DNA from: Trichomonas vaginalis G3
Taxonomy: Eukaryota; Parabasalia; Trichomonadida; Trichomonadidae
Assembly: GCF_026262505.1 (NCBI RefSeq)
Contig: NC_067204.1
Span: forward strand, 12,852,522 to 12,916,521
Direction: 5' to 3'
Length of the DNA stretch: 64,000 nt
A program made the translations under genes and the position numbers. A model generated the notes under the pieces. It saw nothing but the letters and a program-made list of their open reading frames with translations. It was not told where the DNA came from and did no database searches. Positions 1-10,254 of the stretch are shown here, one piece after another; position 1 is the first letter of the stretch, and each line of letters opens with the position of its first letter.

Positions 1-909
1 ATTTACAGATCAGCCGATCGCCAATTAGTTAAAATGGGAAAGGATCCAAACAAATTCATTGCAACAAAAGTAACCGATTTACACTCTTCTAACCTCGTTA
101 AGAAGCCATACTATGGAGGATTCTTTATGAACAGAGGTAATGTCACGGCCTGCCAGATCGAATCCGATCTTCTTAACACTATTGCCAATAAATATAATGA
201 AGAGTTCTATTTTGGCCCACTTGCTGGAAAATTGGCACATACAATTGCTCTCCAATATAATTTGATCAATTTCCCGCTTCCATTCTTTGCCGTTTTTGAT
301 TCTAAAGGTCGTTGGATATTAGATGGCGAAAAAGCCCATAATATCGAAGCCCTTACCGAGTTAATTGAACAAATCAAGAACAAGAAGATCAATTACACCC
401 AAATGAATGACGATTCCTCGAAACTCAGCAAAAATATTAAAACATTATCATTCAGCAACGTAATGGACACAATAAATAATGATGGCAAGGACTCTGTATT
501 ATATATTACAGCAAACTGCGGTCCAAGATGCATTCTCTATAACGAATTGATGAAATCAACCGCAAAAATCTTTAAAGACACAACTGTTAACTTCTACATG
601 CTCAATGCTTCAAGTAACGAGATCCCTCAGCCACTCGATCCAAACATGAGACTCCCAACTTTCTTTGAATGGCCGGCCAACAAAAAAGCTTGGGGTCCAC
701 TCGAATACGACGGGGGTGGCGATATCAAGGATTTCGCAAGATTCATCCAAGTAAGGAGTTGCGGACCTTTCGAAGAACCAAAGTTCAATGCAACGAAAAT
801 TAACTTGAAAGCAAGAACAAGAGCTTATAAAATAAACTTTAAACACAGTCCACAAGCAGTCAACGCTACTGTTGCTGATAATACAACAGATTTTACAAAA
901 GAATTATAA
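1..909 (+). CDS. Protein disulfide isomerase-like protein, 5' end outside window
   Basis: The frame is open from base 1, so the gene starts upstream; the first ATG in the window is at 34. The C-terminal half (about residues 150-245 from that ATG) has a thioredoxin-like pattern: a hydrophobic strand VLYITA, a cysteine pair CGPRC, then a helix, a strand and a cis-Pro-like LPTF. Normal PDI a-domains carry WCGHC; here the two cysteines are separated by three residues. The preceding part resembles a redox-inactive b-type domain. The protein ends in TKEL, close to the KDEL-type ER retrieval signal, and has several NxT sites near the C-terminus. Inferred role: an ER-lumen foldase or chaperone with altered redox activity. 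A PDI-family protein is likely; the exact subclass is open. Confidence 0.7.
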   Translation: MYRSADRQLVKMGKDPNKFIATKVTDLHSSNLVKKPYYGGFFMNRGNVTACQIESDLLNTIANKYNEEFYFGPLAGKLAHTIALQYNLINFPLPFFAVFDSKGRWILDGEKAHNIEALTELIEQIKNKKINYTQMNDDSSKLSKNIKTLSFSNVMDTINNDGKDSVLYITANCGPRCILYNELMKSTAKIFKDTTVNFYMLNASSNEIPQPLDPNMRLPTFFEWPANKKAWGPLEYDGGGDIKDFARFIQVRSCGPFEEPKFNATKINLKARTRAYKINFKHSPQAVNATVADNTTDFTKEL

Positions 910-1333
910 ATAAAATTTTGTTATGTGTAAAATTACGAAAAATATATTTGATATCATCTATTAAAGCACGAGTAAAGTCAATCATCTTATTATCTAAACA
1001 TTATTTTCTTTTATAAAAATTAATAAAATTTATTTTAATATTCATTGGACAAATCTAATATTCTCTTGATTGTCTTTTAGAGATTTTAATGTTTGCACTT
1101 TCCTAAACTCTTGATTTGTCATAATGATGATAATCTCAAATAGATTAGATATTTTTATATGATTGGATAATGTTATGTATGTTAGAATGGAATTGAAAAT
1201 TAAGTAAAGTGATTATTTTGTGAGAAAATCTAAACAAACATAAATTTTTAGTAATCAAATTCGTGATTTATATGATTTATATACAAAATCAGATAAGAAA
1301 CATAATATATAAAGGAATTAATAACGAAATTCA
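910..1333. other. Intergenic, AT-rich
   Basis: This is a convergent gap between the PDI-like gene and the minus-strand gene that follows. It has short A/T runs and stop codons in all frames. I see no gene, tRNA or clear repeat. Confidence 0.5.
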
Positions 1334-2770
1334 TTATTCTGCCTCTTCTTTATTGAAGAAACTCAAGGCAATTGAAATTCTCTCTGCAATTTCATCAGAT
1401 GCTTCTGCTTGCATTTCCCCTAGCTTATCATATACTCCGTTTTCTCTTAAATCATCAATATAAGTATCTTTGAATTCATCATCTCTCAGTTTCTCAAGCA
1501 TTATAATTAGAATTACAATATATCGATTTGTAATATCAGATTCACCATCTTGGTCATCTAAAAATTCGGAGTAATCGATCAAAAAGTTAAGAAAATATTG
1601 AGGTTCGACTTCTTCTGCAAAATTACGGACATATATAGATACAAATTGGATTATCATACACTTAACAATATGGCTGCCCTCAAAATTCATTATGTCAAAA
1701 AGAGGAATTGAAGAAATTAAGAAATTTCTGAATTCCATGTTATTTGACATATTATTAATAGCCAGACAATGCAATTCTAGTATATATAAATATATTCCTT
1801 CGCAATCTTTGTCAAAGTCTTCTGTAAAGAAATAATTAAATTTCTGTAAATGAGCGCATTGGTAATATCTTTTTGCTATTTCGCCATTGGTTATTTTGAT
1901 CAGCGTGGAAACAAGAATGAAATAATCAAGCAAACATCTGATTCCACAATCTGGGGAACCATCTGACGTTTTCCGGCCAAATATGTATCTATGAACATCA
2001 TCAAATATATTGTTTCTTCTAAAATCAGCTTCATCGTCTGAATAATTGATTAAATACATTGATAAAGCGCTTAATATCATTGACATTGCAACCGGGGTCA
2101 ATTTTTTGCTTCTAATAAACATACTAAGATCTCTGAACATCAATCTTCGAATTGGCATTGGATTACAATGTTTAATAATAAATTCGTAAATTCTCGAGCC
2201 GCATTCGATTTCTCGAGAGCTAAACTGTAAACTTCTCATGGATGCATCTTTAATTTCAACGACGTTTAAGTTATTTTCGTTATCAGGTACATTAGAAATA
2301 AATGAAAAAATTATTTTGGAACAATAGTAATAAATATCAGCTATTGGAGTATTTATGCATTCATTGATTGCGATTTCAAATACCCAAATGAATTTTTCTT
2401 GACTACCTGGGTTGCAAATTAATAAATTATAACAGAGTCGAAATGCTTCAAGTATTTCTTGATATCCAGCTAAAACATTAACAGATTTTTCAAGTTCAAC
2501 GTAAAATTCATCTATATTTAAAATTGATGAAACAACTTTCGAGTTATATGAAAGTGCAGTATTAATATCGGAGATAATTGAGTGTATTTGAGCGATTTGC
2601 CCTTTATCATTTAATGATTGAAGGTCTGTAACGTATTTTAATAAAATATCTGTGTCTTTCTCTGTAATTGGATTACCAGATTCATTATAAGCCCTGTTTT
2701 TATCAAAAATTGTGCTTATTTCTGTTGTTTGATTATCACTGATGGAGGTCTTATAGTCTTCTGTCGTCAT
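1334..2770 (-). CDS. Alpha-helical (armadillo-type?) hypothetical protein
   Basis: 478 residues from the chosen ATG at 2770 (MTTEDYKTS). The open frame continues upstream, but its farthest start is a TTG, and the extra stretch is basic and aromatic, unlike the acidic body. The protein is rich in Leu, Ile, Asn, Asp and Glu and appears to be a chain of amphipathic helices, as in armadillo/HEAT-type proteins; no motif fixes a function. It resembles the 534-residue protein at 10578-12179 in length, composition and style, so the two may be distant members of one lineage family. No signal peptide or membrane segment is seen. Function unknown. Confidence 0.7.
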   Translation of the reverse strand: MTTEDYKTSISDNQTTEISTIFDKNRAYNESGNPITEKDTDILLKYVTDLQSLNDKGQIAQIHSIISDINTALSYNSKVVSSILNIDEFYVELEKSVNVLAGYQEILEAFRLCYNLLICNPGSQEKFIWVFEIAINECINTPIADIYYYCSKIIFSFISNVPDNENNLNVVEIKDASMRSLQFSSREIECGSRIYEFIIKHCNPMPIRRLMFRDLSMFIRSKKLTPVAMSMILSALSMYLINYSDDEADFRRNNIFDDVHRYIFGRKTSDGSPDCGIRCLLDYFILVSTLIKITNGEIAKRYYQCAHLQKFNYFFTEDFDKDCEGIYLYILELHCLAINNMSNNMEFRNFLISSIPLFDIMNFEGSHIVKCMIIQFVSIYVRNFAEEVEPQYFLNFLIDYSEFLDDQDGESDITNRYIVILIIMLEKLRDDEFKDTYIDDLRENGVYDKLGEMQAEASDEIAERISIALSFFNKEEAE

Positions 2771-4140
2771 TCCACCATTTTTTGAACATAATTTTCCATG
2801 TCGAAAAAAAGGATTGTTATCCAATGCTCTGAACCTGAGATATTTGATTTTGATGAGTAATCTATATTGACTAAATGTATTTGGACTAATATCCCAACGA
2901 TAATGAAATTTTATGCACGAAATTTGCATCAATTTATTAGCAAAATACAAATGAACAAATTTGATTCACACATCTATACATATCAGAAGTGTGATGTATT
3001 AACGCTTTAACAATCTATTAAACATATGTTAACAAATAAATTTCCAAATAATTCCTTCATATATTACAGACATGAAAATCTAGAATGTGGATATACTGAA
3101 AACTTGTTAATTCATTATTGTGTGCTTATAAATAATTAATTAAATAGAATATGTAAAGATATATACAAAATATTTTCTCAACATTTGAATATAATTTACT
3201 AATTTTGAGTGTTTCATGATATAATTTATCTGCATAAAACAATCCATATGTTGAGTATTCTCAAATAAGCCTTTTTATATATAATACAATTCAAATTATC
3301 ATCAAATAAACTGAATTAGGAACAATATTTAAAATAAAATGAATTATATAGTCCCACTGAATGTGTTTGTAATAATGCCTTTGTTATACTAAGATTTGTG
3401 AAATTCCAAAAAAAATTTAAAAAATCAAAAATGAAATGAAATAATATAAATTTTATAGCAAAAAAGGGAAATTAAAATATTTTTCGAAATATAAAAGTGT
3501 TTTATAAATACCAATTAAACAAATGTATTTGCAATGAAGCTAAAAACAAAGGTTCATATCAAGATATAAAATTAAGATATATAATCATATTGATTTTGGA
3601 ATAGTAATAGAAAAAATATATTAAGCAAGGATGAAATGAAACAAGTTTATTTCAGATTTCAAATTTCGCAAACAAAGTTGAAAATTGTAGCTAGTTATAG
3701 AGGATAGGCTTCAAAGGTATATAAGAACACCGAATTTCAAACATGGGTGTGTTCTGGTAATTCATGAAATATGTGCATATTGGAGAATTCTATCTCAAAA
3801 TTAGCTGAATATATCCATTTCAGGGTCTTATGAAATCGTTTTGCTTTTTAATACATATGTCAAATAGTTTAGATGAAGTATTGAAAGAAAAGATGCCTAA
3901 TCAAAGAAATGAGTATAATAATGAATACAAATTTCGCATGAAAACTGTGTACAATATAGAGAAACATATTGTACAAGTTGTATTTAGTTTTAGATCTTCT
4001 GCAAGTAAGGTCTAAGATGAAATTCACATCCTATGTGCATAATTTTTGACATTTACAAAATTATATGACACTTTACATTTTCATTTCATATTCCAAAATA
4101 CGTCCATATAAATTGTCTACCTTACCAAACATGAAATCTT
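2771..4140. other. Long AT-rich intergenic region
   Basis: 1.37 kb between divergently oriented genes. It presumably holds both promoters, but I see no box I can defend. A 61-codon ATG frame at 3830-4015 is the only sizeable open frame. It has no recognisable product and I do not call it. No repeat of note. Confidence 0.5.
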
Positions 4141-5559
4141 ATGATTAAAATTTCAGAGAAAAAAGTCAATGCTTTTTTGTTGCACGCCGATAGAGTGACA
4201 GAAATAAAAATGACCAAGTTCACCTGCATGAAACAGTTCGAAATCGAAAACCTCGAAGTTCCAGGAGCTCAGGTTATCAAATCACCAGTTTATGGTGATA
4301 TTCGTGGTAATCTTTACGAATCATTCCATATTCTTAAGGTAGATTACACAACATCTATCGATGAGATCAATGGAATCTATCCAGGCAAAAATACACTTTA
4401 CGGCCCAGTCGCCCATAAGGGTGAGGAACTCCTTTACCTCATTCGTGGCAAGCTTTTGGTCTATCTTGTTGATTTCAACGATCACTCCAAGCGCGCCCGC
4501 ATTGAGGTTGTTCCAGGCATGATCATCCGCATTCCATGCATGTGCATCCATGCATTCTATAGCCTCGATGAAACAACAATCTTCGATTTAGTCAAAACAA
4601 CATCACACGTCGAAGAGTCACACTTCAAGCCAGAGGAACTTGGTCTTGAATTCCCAGGCCCAGTTGTTCTTGCTCCACATGTTGATAACAAGCCACTTTA
4701 CGTTGATTACGCAATCATGGGCGCTAATGGCATGATTGGATCCGCCTTTGTTCGCGAAATTGAAGCTCGTGGACAAACATGGGTCCAGCTTCGCTCTCGC
4801 TTGAACCAACAGGAAGGTTTAGAGAACGAATTACGCCGTATCATGCCAAAGGTATCCGTAATCATTGCCGCTGGTGTTGGAACACGTCCAAATACCAAGT
4901 GGTGCGAGGATCACCATATCGAAACCATCGATGCCAACGTTACAGCCCAATTAGCTGCAGTTCGCATCTGCAAGAAGCTCGGCTTACACTGCACAATCAT
5001 CGGAACCTCTGGATTTTACCATTCCGAGTCCGAAACATCCAAGGGATTCGTTGAATCCGATGAACCAAATCATGGCTGCAATTATTACTACCAGATGAGA
5101 GTTCTCGAGGAGAAGCTTCTCAAGGATACAGGTCTTGAGAACCATTGCTTGAATCTCAGAGCTCTCTTCCCATTCGATCACAAGTTGACAACATCATCTC
5201 TCGTTGGAAAGCTCCTCCGCTTCAAAGTTATCAACAGTATCAAGACATCTGTTACAGTACTTCCAGATCTCGTTCCATTGGCCCTTGAAATGATGGAAAA
5301 GAAGATCAATGGCCCAATTAACTGGAACTGCCGCGGAACACTCTCAAATGGCGATATCCTCCGTATCTACAAGGATGTTGTTGATCCATCATTCACTTTC
5401 AACGAGCAGATCCTCTCTCATGAGCAATCAAAGGCTAATGGCAACTCCGCTGCCAACCTTGAGCCAAAGAGACTCATAGAAATATTCGGTGACCGCGTCC
5501 CAGAAGTCCATGATGCTGTCAAGCATGTCATGGAGCTCATCAAGGCCGAAAAGCAGTAA
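4141..5559 (+). CDS. Fused nucleotide-sugar 3,5-epimerase / 4-keto reductase (RmlC-like + NRS/ER-like)
   Basis: 472 residues. Residues about 35-180 are an RmlC-like cupin (YGDIRGNLYE, AHKGEELLYLIRGKL, then PGMIIRIP and a conserved HAF). Residues about 185-470 are a short-chain dehydrogenase of the NRS/ER-RmlD type: dinucleotide-binding GANGMIG (194-200), the family segment GVGTRPNTKWCE (245-256), and a C-terminal half that follows plant NRS/ER closely (WNCRGTLSNGDILRIYKD, then DPSFTF). Expected reaction: 3,5-epimerisation and 4-reduction of a dTDP- or UDP-4-keto-6-deoxyglucose to the rhamnose nucleotide, in the cytosol. This fits the rhamnose in trichomonad surface lipoglycan (known for T. 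vaginalis). The usual YxxxK appears as YYQMR (316-320). Codon use is much more G/C-ending than in neighbours, which suggests strong expression. The ATG at 4210 (MTKFTCMKQF) is an equally good or better start because the preceding 23 codons are AT-rich. Confidence 0.85.
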   Translation: MIKISEKKVNAFLLHADRVTEIKMTKFTCMKQFEIENLEVPGAQVIKSPVYGDIRGNLYESFHILKVDYTTSIDEINGIYPGKNTLYGPVAHKGEELLYLIRGKLLVYLVDFNDHSKRARIEVVPGMIIRIPCMCIHAFYSLDETTIFDLVKTTSHVEESHFKPEELGLEFPGPVVLAPHVDNKPLYVDYAIMGANGMIGSAFVREIEARGQTWVQLRSRLNQQEGLENELRRIMPKVSVIIAAGVGTRPNTKWCEDHHIETIDANVTAQLAAVRICKKLGLHCTIIGTSGFYHSESETSKGFVESDEPNHGCNYYYQMRVLEEKLLKDTGLENHCLNLRALFPFDHKLTTSSLVGKLLRFKVINSIKTSVTVLPDLVPLALEMMEKKINGPINWNCRGTLSNGDILRIYKDVVDPSFTFNEQILSHEQSKANGNSAANLEPKRLIEIFGDRVPEVHDAVKHVMELIKAEKQ

Positions 5560-5986
5560 AAAAGAATTTTTTCTTTAACTTACAAAGAAACAAAGTTTTA
5601 CTTTTTAGTAATATCTGATAAATTATCAAATTTTACCTAAATTATTTTATCTTCATATTTAAATTTTTTATTCACTGACCAAAAACAATAAACATATTTA
5701 TACTTTTTCATATACATATAGATTTTATGTTATATATGAGATTAATCAATTTTTAGATTTTTATTTTAATGAAAAATCTAATTTTGAACTGAGTGAACAC
5801 AGGTGTAACCTAACCCAATAAAAATAACAAATATTTCCATTCAATTGACCTTATTGTTTTAACAAAAATAGTTTTCATATCAAGAATTTATAACAGACAG
5901 TAAGATTGACAAATCTATTAAGCAAACAAGGGCATATTAAAAAAGTTAATGAATTCCAACATATTAAATTTTAAAACAAAAACAAA
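5560..5986. other. Convergent intergenic region
   Basis: An AT-rich gap between two convergent genes, presumably holding both 3' UTRs. There are several AATAAA-like words (for example near 5815), but I cannot tell which are used. No gene seen. Confidence 0.4.
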
Positions 5987-7363
5987 TTAGTCGAGACGAC
6001 TCTTAATATTAATAAGATTAGATAGAGTAGAAGTAAGTCTATCAAAGTCTGTGTTCTTAAGGTTAGCGAGCTGTTCATTGAGCATCATAATTGTCTTCTG
6101 CCTTTCGATTGTCTTATTAACATTCTCTGTTTCTTGTTCAATTCTTTCCAGTTCTTTCTTCTGATTTTCAATTCTTTCGATTAATAAGCTTTTCTCTTCT
6201 TCCGCAAATTGTCTTCTTGATGTCAATTCAGCTTTGAGACTTGTAGCTTTTAACAACGCATTTTCAACATTTTCCCGTTCAATCTTTGTCTGTTCAAGAT
6301 CTTGTTGATACTTTTCAAGTACATTTGGCATTTCTGCAAGTTTTGCTTTTAGTTTTTCCAGTGTTGATTTTGTGATTTTTTGTTTAGCTTTTGCGACTGT
6401 TAATAAAACATCTGACATATCTTTTTCTGCTTCAATTATTGTAAGATCTCCACGAGAAACACCATCACCTTTCTTTGGTCCATCAACATGAGGTGCTTCT
6501 GGGAAATACTTTGCAAGATCCTTTAATTCTGCCTTGCATTTATCGAGTTCTTCTTGTGTAAGTTTGTTTCCAGCATTGATTTTTTCTGCTGTTTCTTTGA
6601 GATAATCATTTGATCTCTTCGCGTCTTCAAGAATGATTTTAAGCTTTTCCATCTTGTGTTTTGCCATAACCCAGTCATGATCAATTACTGGAGGTGGTTG
6701 TTCGAACATTTGACCTGATTCTTCTAATGCTGTTTGAGTTCTTCTTTGAGCACGAAGTTCTCTATCTTTTGCTTCCTTAAGTTGCTTTGCCAATGTTGTA
6801 TTTATATGATTTACCATCTTTTCTTGAAGTGCAGCCATCTGTGAGTTCAATTCTGATGTGTCAATTTCTGTTTGAATATCTGAAACATTTTTAAGGAGAG
6901 GGTAAACAGGAGTTTCATCGTACTTGACAAGATCTGGTGTATCAAGTTCTGATGAAAGGACTTTTACCCTTTCTTGCATTGAAATAACGGATTGATCTCT
7001 TTCTTTTGCAGAATTTTGAAAAGATCTCACTGCATTGAGAATACCTTCGTAAATTGATCTTGCGCGATTGTATTTTTCGACTGTTGGAAGTAATTTGGCA
7101 TCACATTTATTTTTAACAATATCGAAAGCACTTTGTAAATGATTTAATTCTAATTGAGCTGCACTTATATCTGTTTCATCGTTTCTTGCTAATTGTTCAC
7201 GAACTTTATTGAGTTCTTCTTCTTTTGATTCAATTTGTTGTTGAAGATTTAAAACTCTTTGGCGTTCTTCATTATTCCTAAATGAACCAGGACCTAATTT
7301 AACCTTTTTGATTACTGAAGATGACTTCTTGTTTGTTTTAACCTGTCGAGGTTCGAAATCCAT
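5987..7363 (-). CDS. Coiled-coil protein
   Basis: 458 residues from ATG 7363 (MDFEPRQVK); two upstream codons start with TTG and are not used. After a basic N-terminus (SSSVIKKVKLGPGSF), nearly the whole protein is heptad-patterned, charged coiled coil (about residues 30-205 and 230-455). It has a short proline-rich break near residue 215 (EQPPPVIDHDW) and another near 290. No catalytic motif, signal peptide or membrane segment. Architecture like this is common in axonemal, basal-body or cytoskeletal filament proteins, but that is only an inference. An Inr-like box lies about 40 bases upstream of the start. Confidence 0.75.
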   Translation of the reverse strand: MDFEPRQVKTNKKSSSVIKKVKLGPGSFRNNEERQRVLNLQQQIESKEEELNKVREQLARNDETDISAAQLELNHLQSAFDIVKNKCDAKLLPTVEKYNRARSIYEGILNAVRSFQNSAKERDQSVISMQERVKVLSSELDTPDLVKYDETPVYPLLKNVSDIQTEIDTSELNSQMAALQEKMVNHINTTLAKQLKEAKDRELRAQRRTQTALEESGQMFEQPPPVIDHDWVMAKHKMEKLKIILEDAKRSNDYLKETAEKINAGNKLTQEELDKCKAELKDLAKYFPEAPHVDGPKKGDGVSRGDLTIIEAEKDMSDVLLTVAKAKQKITKSTLEKLKAKLAEMPNVLEKYQQDLEQTKIERENVENALLKATSLKAELTSRRQFAEEEKSLLIERIENQKKELERIEQETENVNKTIERQKTIMMLNEQLANLKNTDFDRLTSTLSNLINIKSRLD

Positions 7364-7400
7364 TTTCAATAGACGTTTAAAAATTTACTAAAAATTTAAA

Positions 7401-7405
7401 AGTGA
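7401..7405 (-). promoter_or_regulatory. Inr-like box of the coiled-coil gene
   Basis: On the minus strand this reads TGTCACTTTT, matching the trichomonad Inr consensus TCA(C/T)(A/T), with a T-run after it. The start ATG is about 40 bases downstream. The same TGTCACTTTT string occurs upstream of the genes at 9020 and 14194, which supports it as a real signal. Confidence 0.45.
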
Positions 7406-7919
7406 CAGATTTTAGATCTACGTATTGGAGAAATTTGAAATGATGGTAATATAAGGATTTACATGCTTTTGAATTTCCTTGTGGATATAATTTACAAGTT
7501 AAAACAACATTGAAACTAAAAATTTCCAATTTTTGAACTTGTGTGTTATGAATGAAATCATTTTTAGTTGAAAAATCCACTTCGATTACTTCATTCTAGT
7601 ATAGAACTTAATGTTTAATTGTTAAAATGCTTTTGATTTCATTTTTTTACATTATCAAGTGAAAAAAGTTAATTTGCTTTTCGTTTAATTTAGCATCCAT
7701 TCAATCTGAAACGAAATGTATGTTTTAGATAATTAAACTTAAAATTACAAATTTTATTAAAAATATTTTGTTACAAAAACAAAAACAGTATTAAATAGTA
7801 AAACTATGCGAAAAATGTTCGGGTAAATTTGAAAGAAATTAATAAAAATTTCAAAATAATTCTAAAAAATATTTGAAAATTAAGAAATTTTGAATAATTT
7901 TCATGAAATAGTAGTACAA
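7406..7919. other. Intergenic, AT-rich
   Basis: Gap between two minus-strand genes, upstream of the coiled-coil gene. Several frames are open for about 60 codons but have no protein-like composition. No repeat or RNA gene seen. Confidence 0.4.
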
Positions 7920-8945
7920 TTAGAATTTGATATCAAACTGAGGTGGATTGTAAGTATTATATCTAATAGAATCAGCAATAACAGCAGATGGTAAAGGTTG
8001 TTCTTTCATTGCAGGATGAATTGCAGGAATAAAGACATCATTTGTACATAAAAGGAAAACGGAGTGTTCTTCGCCTCCGAAAGCCTCAATTACGCACTTT
8101 TTATCGTCAAATATTGCTAATGTTGGCTTTGCTTGGTTGGAAAACTGTCCATTACCTAGTTGGCCACGTGTTCCACAACCCCATGTGTAACATTTTCCAG
8201 AAATTGTTACACAACCGTAATGAGCTCCTCCTGCAAAGATTTTTATAGGTATATCTGGTATTCCAACGATCTGAATGAGTTTATCTTGTACTATTTGGTA
8301 TATTCTTCCGTCATTTTTAAGTATCATTGCTTTAGTTCTTGATGCAGCAACTGATATTACATTTGGAAACTGACATTTGACTTGTCCTGCAACGTAATGG
8401 TAGCAGACTAATTTGTCGCTTAAAATAAATATTCCAAATGGAGCAAGCTCTACAAAAGCTGGAATCTCTGTATTTGGAAGCGTAATTTTCATTTGTTTTG
8501 CGTTATTGCCCCAAACAAGGACTTTATTGTCATCTGATATAGCTGCTGTTTGATCAAACTTTGCGAAAACGGATTTTATTTTTGATGTTGAATTTGGTGG
8601 CAATTGAAGTTGTGCATTTGATCCAAAACTCTGTAAAACGTTAGATTTTGTCAATATGACAGTGTGCTTTGAACCTAAAGCAACGTCCTTAAAATCAAGT
8701 GGAATTTGGTAAGAAGTCGGGGAACGTAGTAGATTTGATTGAACTTTTGGAATCTGCTGATCAAGGTTTGATCCCCAGAAGGCACAATTTTCTGTTGAAC
8801 ATAAAACACAAGAATGCCAGCCTCCAACACGAATATCATCAATAGAAGGGACGACAAATTCATGAGGAATTGATATATCACTTGTGTGAGTAGATTGACC
8901 AAACTGACTGGATCCACATGCTGCTACAGAAAGAGAATTTTTCAT
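7920..8945 (-). CDS. RCC1-repeat (beta-propeller) protein
   Basis: 341 residues from ATG 8945. Repeated blades show the RCC1 pattern: AACGSSQFGQ at the N-terminus, VGGWHSCVL, ALGSKHTVIL, VLVWGNN, FAGGAHYGCV followed by TWGCGTRGQLGNG (about residues 260-270), and FGGEEHSVFL. This should form a seven-bladed propeller with the first and last blades closing the ring. Proteins of this group act as Ran exchange factors or as binding scaffolds. There is no extra domain here, and the blades are too diverged to claim Ran-GEF activity. It is divergent from the phosphatase gene, with only 74 bp between start codons. Confidence 0.8.
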   Translation of the reverse strand: MKNSLSVAACGSSQFGQSTHTSDISIPHEFVVPSIDDIRVGGWHSCVLCSTENCAFWGSNLDQQIPKVQSNLLRSPTSYQIPLDFKDVALGSKHTVILTKSNVLQSFGSNAQLQLPPNSTSKIKSVFAKFDQTAAISDDNKVLVWGNNAKQMKITLPNTEIPAFVELAPFGIFILSDKLVCYHYVAGQVKCQFPNVISVAASRTKAMILKNDGRIYQIVQDKLIQIVGIPDIPIKIFAGGAHYGCVTISGKCYTWGCGTRGQLGNGQFSNQAKPTLAIFDDKKCVIEAFGGEEHSVFLLCTNDVFIPAIHPAMKEQPLPSAVIADSIRYNTYNPPQFDIKF

Positions 8946-9019
8946 TTTTTTTTGATATAAAAATTAAAAATTATTGTCACTTTTTTATCTAAAATCTTCT
9001 CAAGAAAGAAAAAAAAATT
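8946..9019. promoter_or_regulatory. Short divergent promoter region with Inr-like TCACT
   Basis: 74 bp separate the RCC1-like gene (minus) and the phosphatase gene (plus), so the two share a promoter region. On the plus strand TGTCACTTTT (TCACT at 8977-8981) matches the trichomonad Inr and lies about 40 bases before the phosphatase ATG. No equally good box is seen for the minus-strand gene. Confidence 0.45.
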
Positions 9020-9943
9020 ATGAATGATGGTGATATTAAAAAGCTTATTAGTGTATTAGAGAAAGGCGAAAAGATATCAGAAGAAGATGCTGTTGTTCTT
9101 CTTACAATGATTATGCAAGAATTATATAGTGAATCAAATGTTTTATTATTAGATTCGCCTATCGTTATAGTAGGCGATATTCACGGCCAATTAGATGATA
9201 TGCTATACATGTTTGAAGTTGCTGGTGATAATCCTGAGCAAAAATACCTGTTCATGGGAGATTTTGTAGATAGAGGGTATCATTCATTAAATACATTTTT
9301 ACTTCTCGTTGCCAGAAAGTTATTATATAAAGGAAAGTACTTCTTGCTTCGTGGTAATCATGAATCACGTCAAGTTTCTCAAATGTATGGTTTTTATAAT
9401 GAATGCTTGATGCTTTACGGTAATGCAGGAATATGGACTCTTTGCAATGATGTATTCGACCTATTGCCAATGGCTGCAATTATTGATAACGAAATATTTA
9501 GTGTTCATGGTGGGTTATCACCTGAACTTCCACTTATAGAACAAATAAATTCAATGAATAGACAGAACGAACTCGGATCTACAGGTCCTCTTGGAGATCT
9601 TTGTTGGAGTGATCCAGATACGATACAATTCTGGAGACAAAATCAGCGCGGTGCTGGGTATATATTCGGCGAAGACCAGACGAAAGAATTTTTACATACA
9701 AATGGACTTAGTTTAATTACAAGGTCTCATCAATTAGTTATGGAAGGCTGTAAATGGTATTTTGACAACCAACTCATTGCTATTTGGTCAGCTCCTAACT
9801 ACGGTTATAGATCAGGAAACATAGCCTCTGTAATGAAATATGGCTTTGATCCTGCCGAAATGAGGAAGCTCATCTTCTTCGATCCAGCAAAGAACAGAAT
9901 CGCCCCTACTGAAGAAAATAAGGTATCCAACTATTTTGCTTGA
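9020..9943 (+). CDS. PPP-family Ser/Thr protein phosphatase, catalytic subunit (PP2A/PP4/PP6 type)
   Basis: 307 residues, the usual length of a bare catalytic subunit. All metal-binding and catalytic signatures are present: GDIHG (52-56), GDFVDRG (80-86), RGNHE (111-115), a later VHGGLSP, TRSHQ, and the C-terminal SAPNYGYRSGN. The tail ends SNYFA, reminiscent of the DYFL tail of PP2A-type enzymes that is methylated and binds regulatory subunits, but with Ala as the last residue. Expected to dephosphorylate Ser/Thr in cytosol or nucleus as part of a holoenzyme. Among PPP classes, PP2A/PP4/PP6 fits better than PP1; the exact orthologue is not resolved. Confidence 0.9.
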   Translation: MNDGDIKKLISVLEKGEKISEEDAVVLLTMIMQELYSESNVLLLDSPIVIVGDIHGQLDDMLYMFEVAGDNPEQKYLFMGDFVDRGYHSLNTFLLLVARKLLYKGKYFLLRGNHESRQVSQMYGFYNECLMLYGNAGIWTLCNDVFDLLPMAAIIDNEIFSVHGGLSPELPLIEQINSMNRQNELGSTGPLGDLCWSDPDTIQFWRQNQRGAGYIFGEDQTKEFLHTNGLSLITRSHQLVMEGCKWYFDNQLIAIWSAPNYGYRSGNIASVMKYGFDPAEMRKLIFFDPAKNRIAPTEENKVSNYFA

Positions 9944-10254
9944 TTTTTGACTTTTTTAGTTTGAAATAAAAATTGTATGTTACTTCTAGAGTTGAAATTA
10001 GAAATAAATCATTTTTAAATTATAATGTCTGAAGTCTGACACGGAATTGCACATAAAGAGTCCATTTCCTTATTTCAAATTTTGAATTGAGTTGTCACAT
10101 AAGTGAAGGGAAACAAATAGATTCTTTTATACAACATTTTACTACAATGAACCAGAAAGTCTCTACATCAAATCATATGGCGAAGGAAAAAGGAATATTT
10201 GTATCTTGGTCGCCATACGATTGTTGACTTCGGATTCAAAAAGCCTGAAAACTC
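9944..10254. other. Convergent intergenic region
   Basis: AT-rich 3' flank of the phosphatase gene, running into the ankyrin remnant on the other strand. Nothing else recognised. Confidence 0.4.

Noticed and set aside
3830-4015. 61-codon ATG frame in the gap before the epimerase-reductase gene
   Set aside because: No recognisable domain, no promoter box, and AT-driven composition. Frames of this length are expected by chance in 1.4 kb of such DNA.
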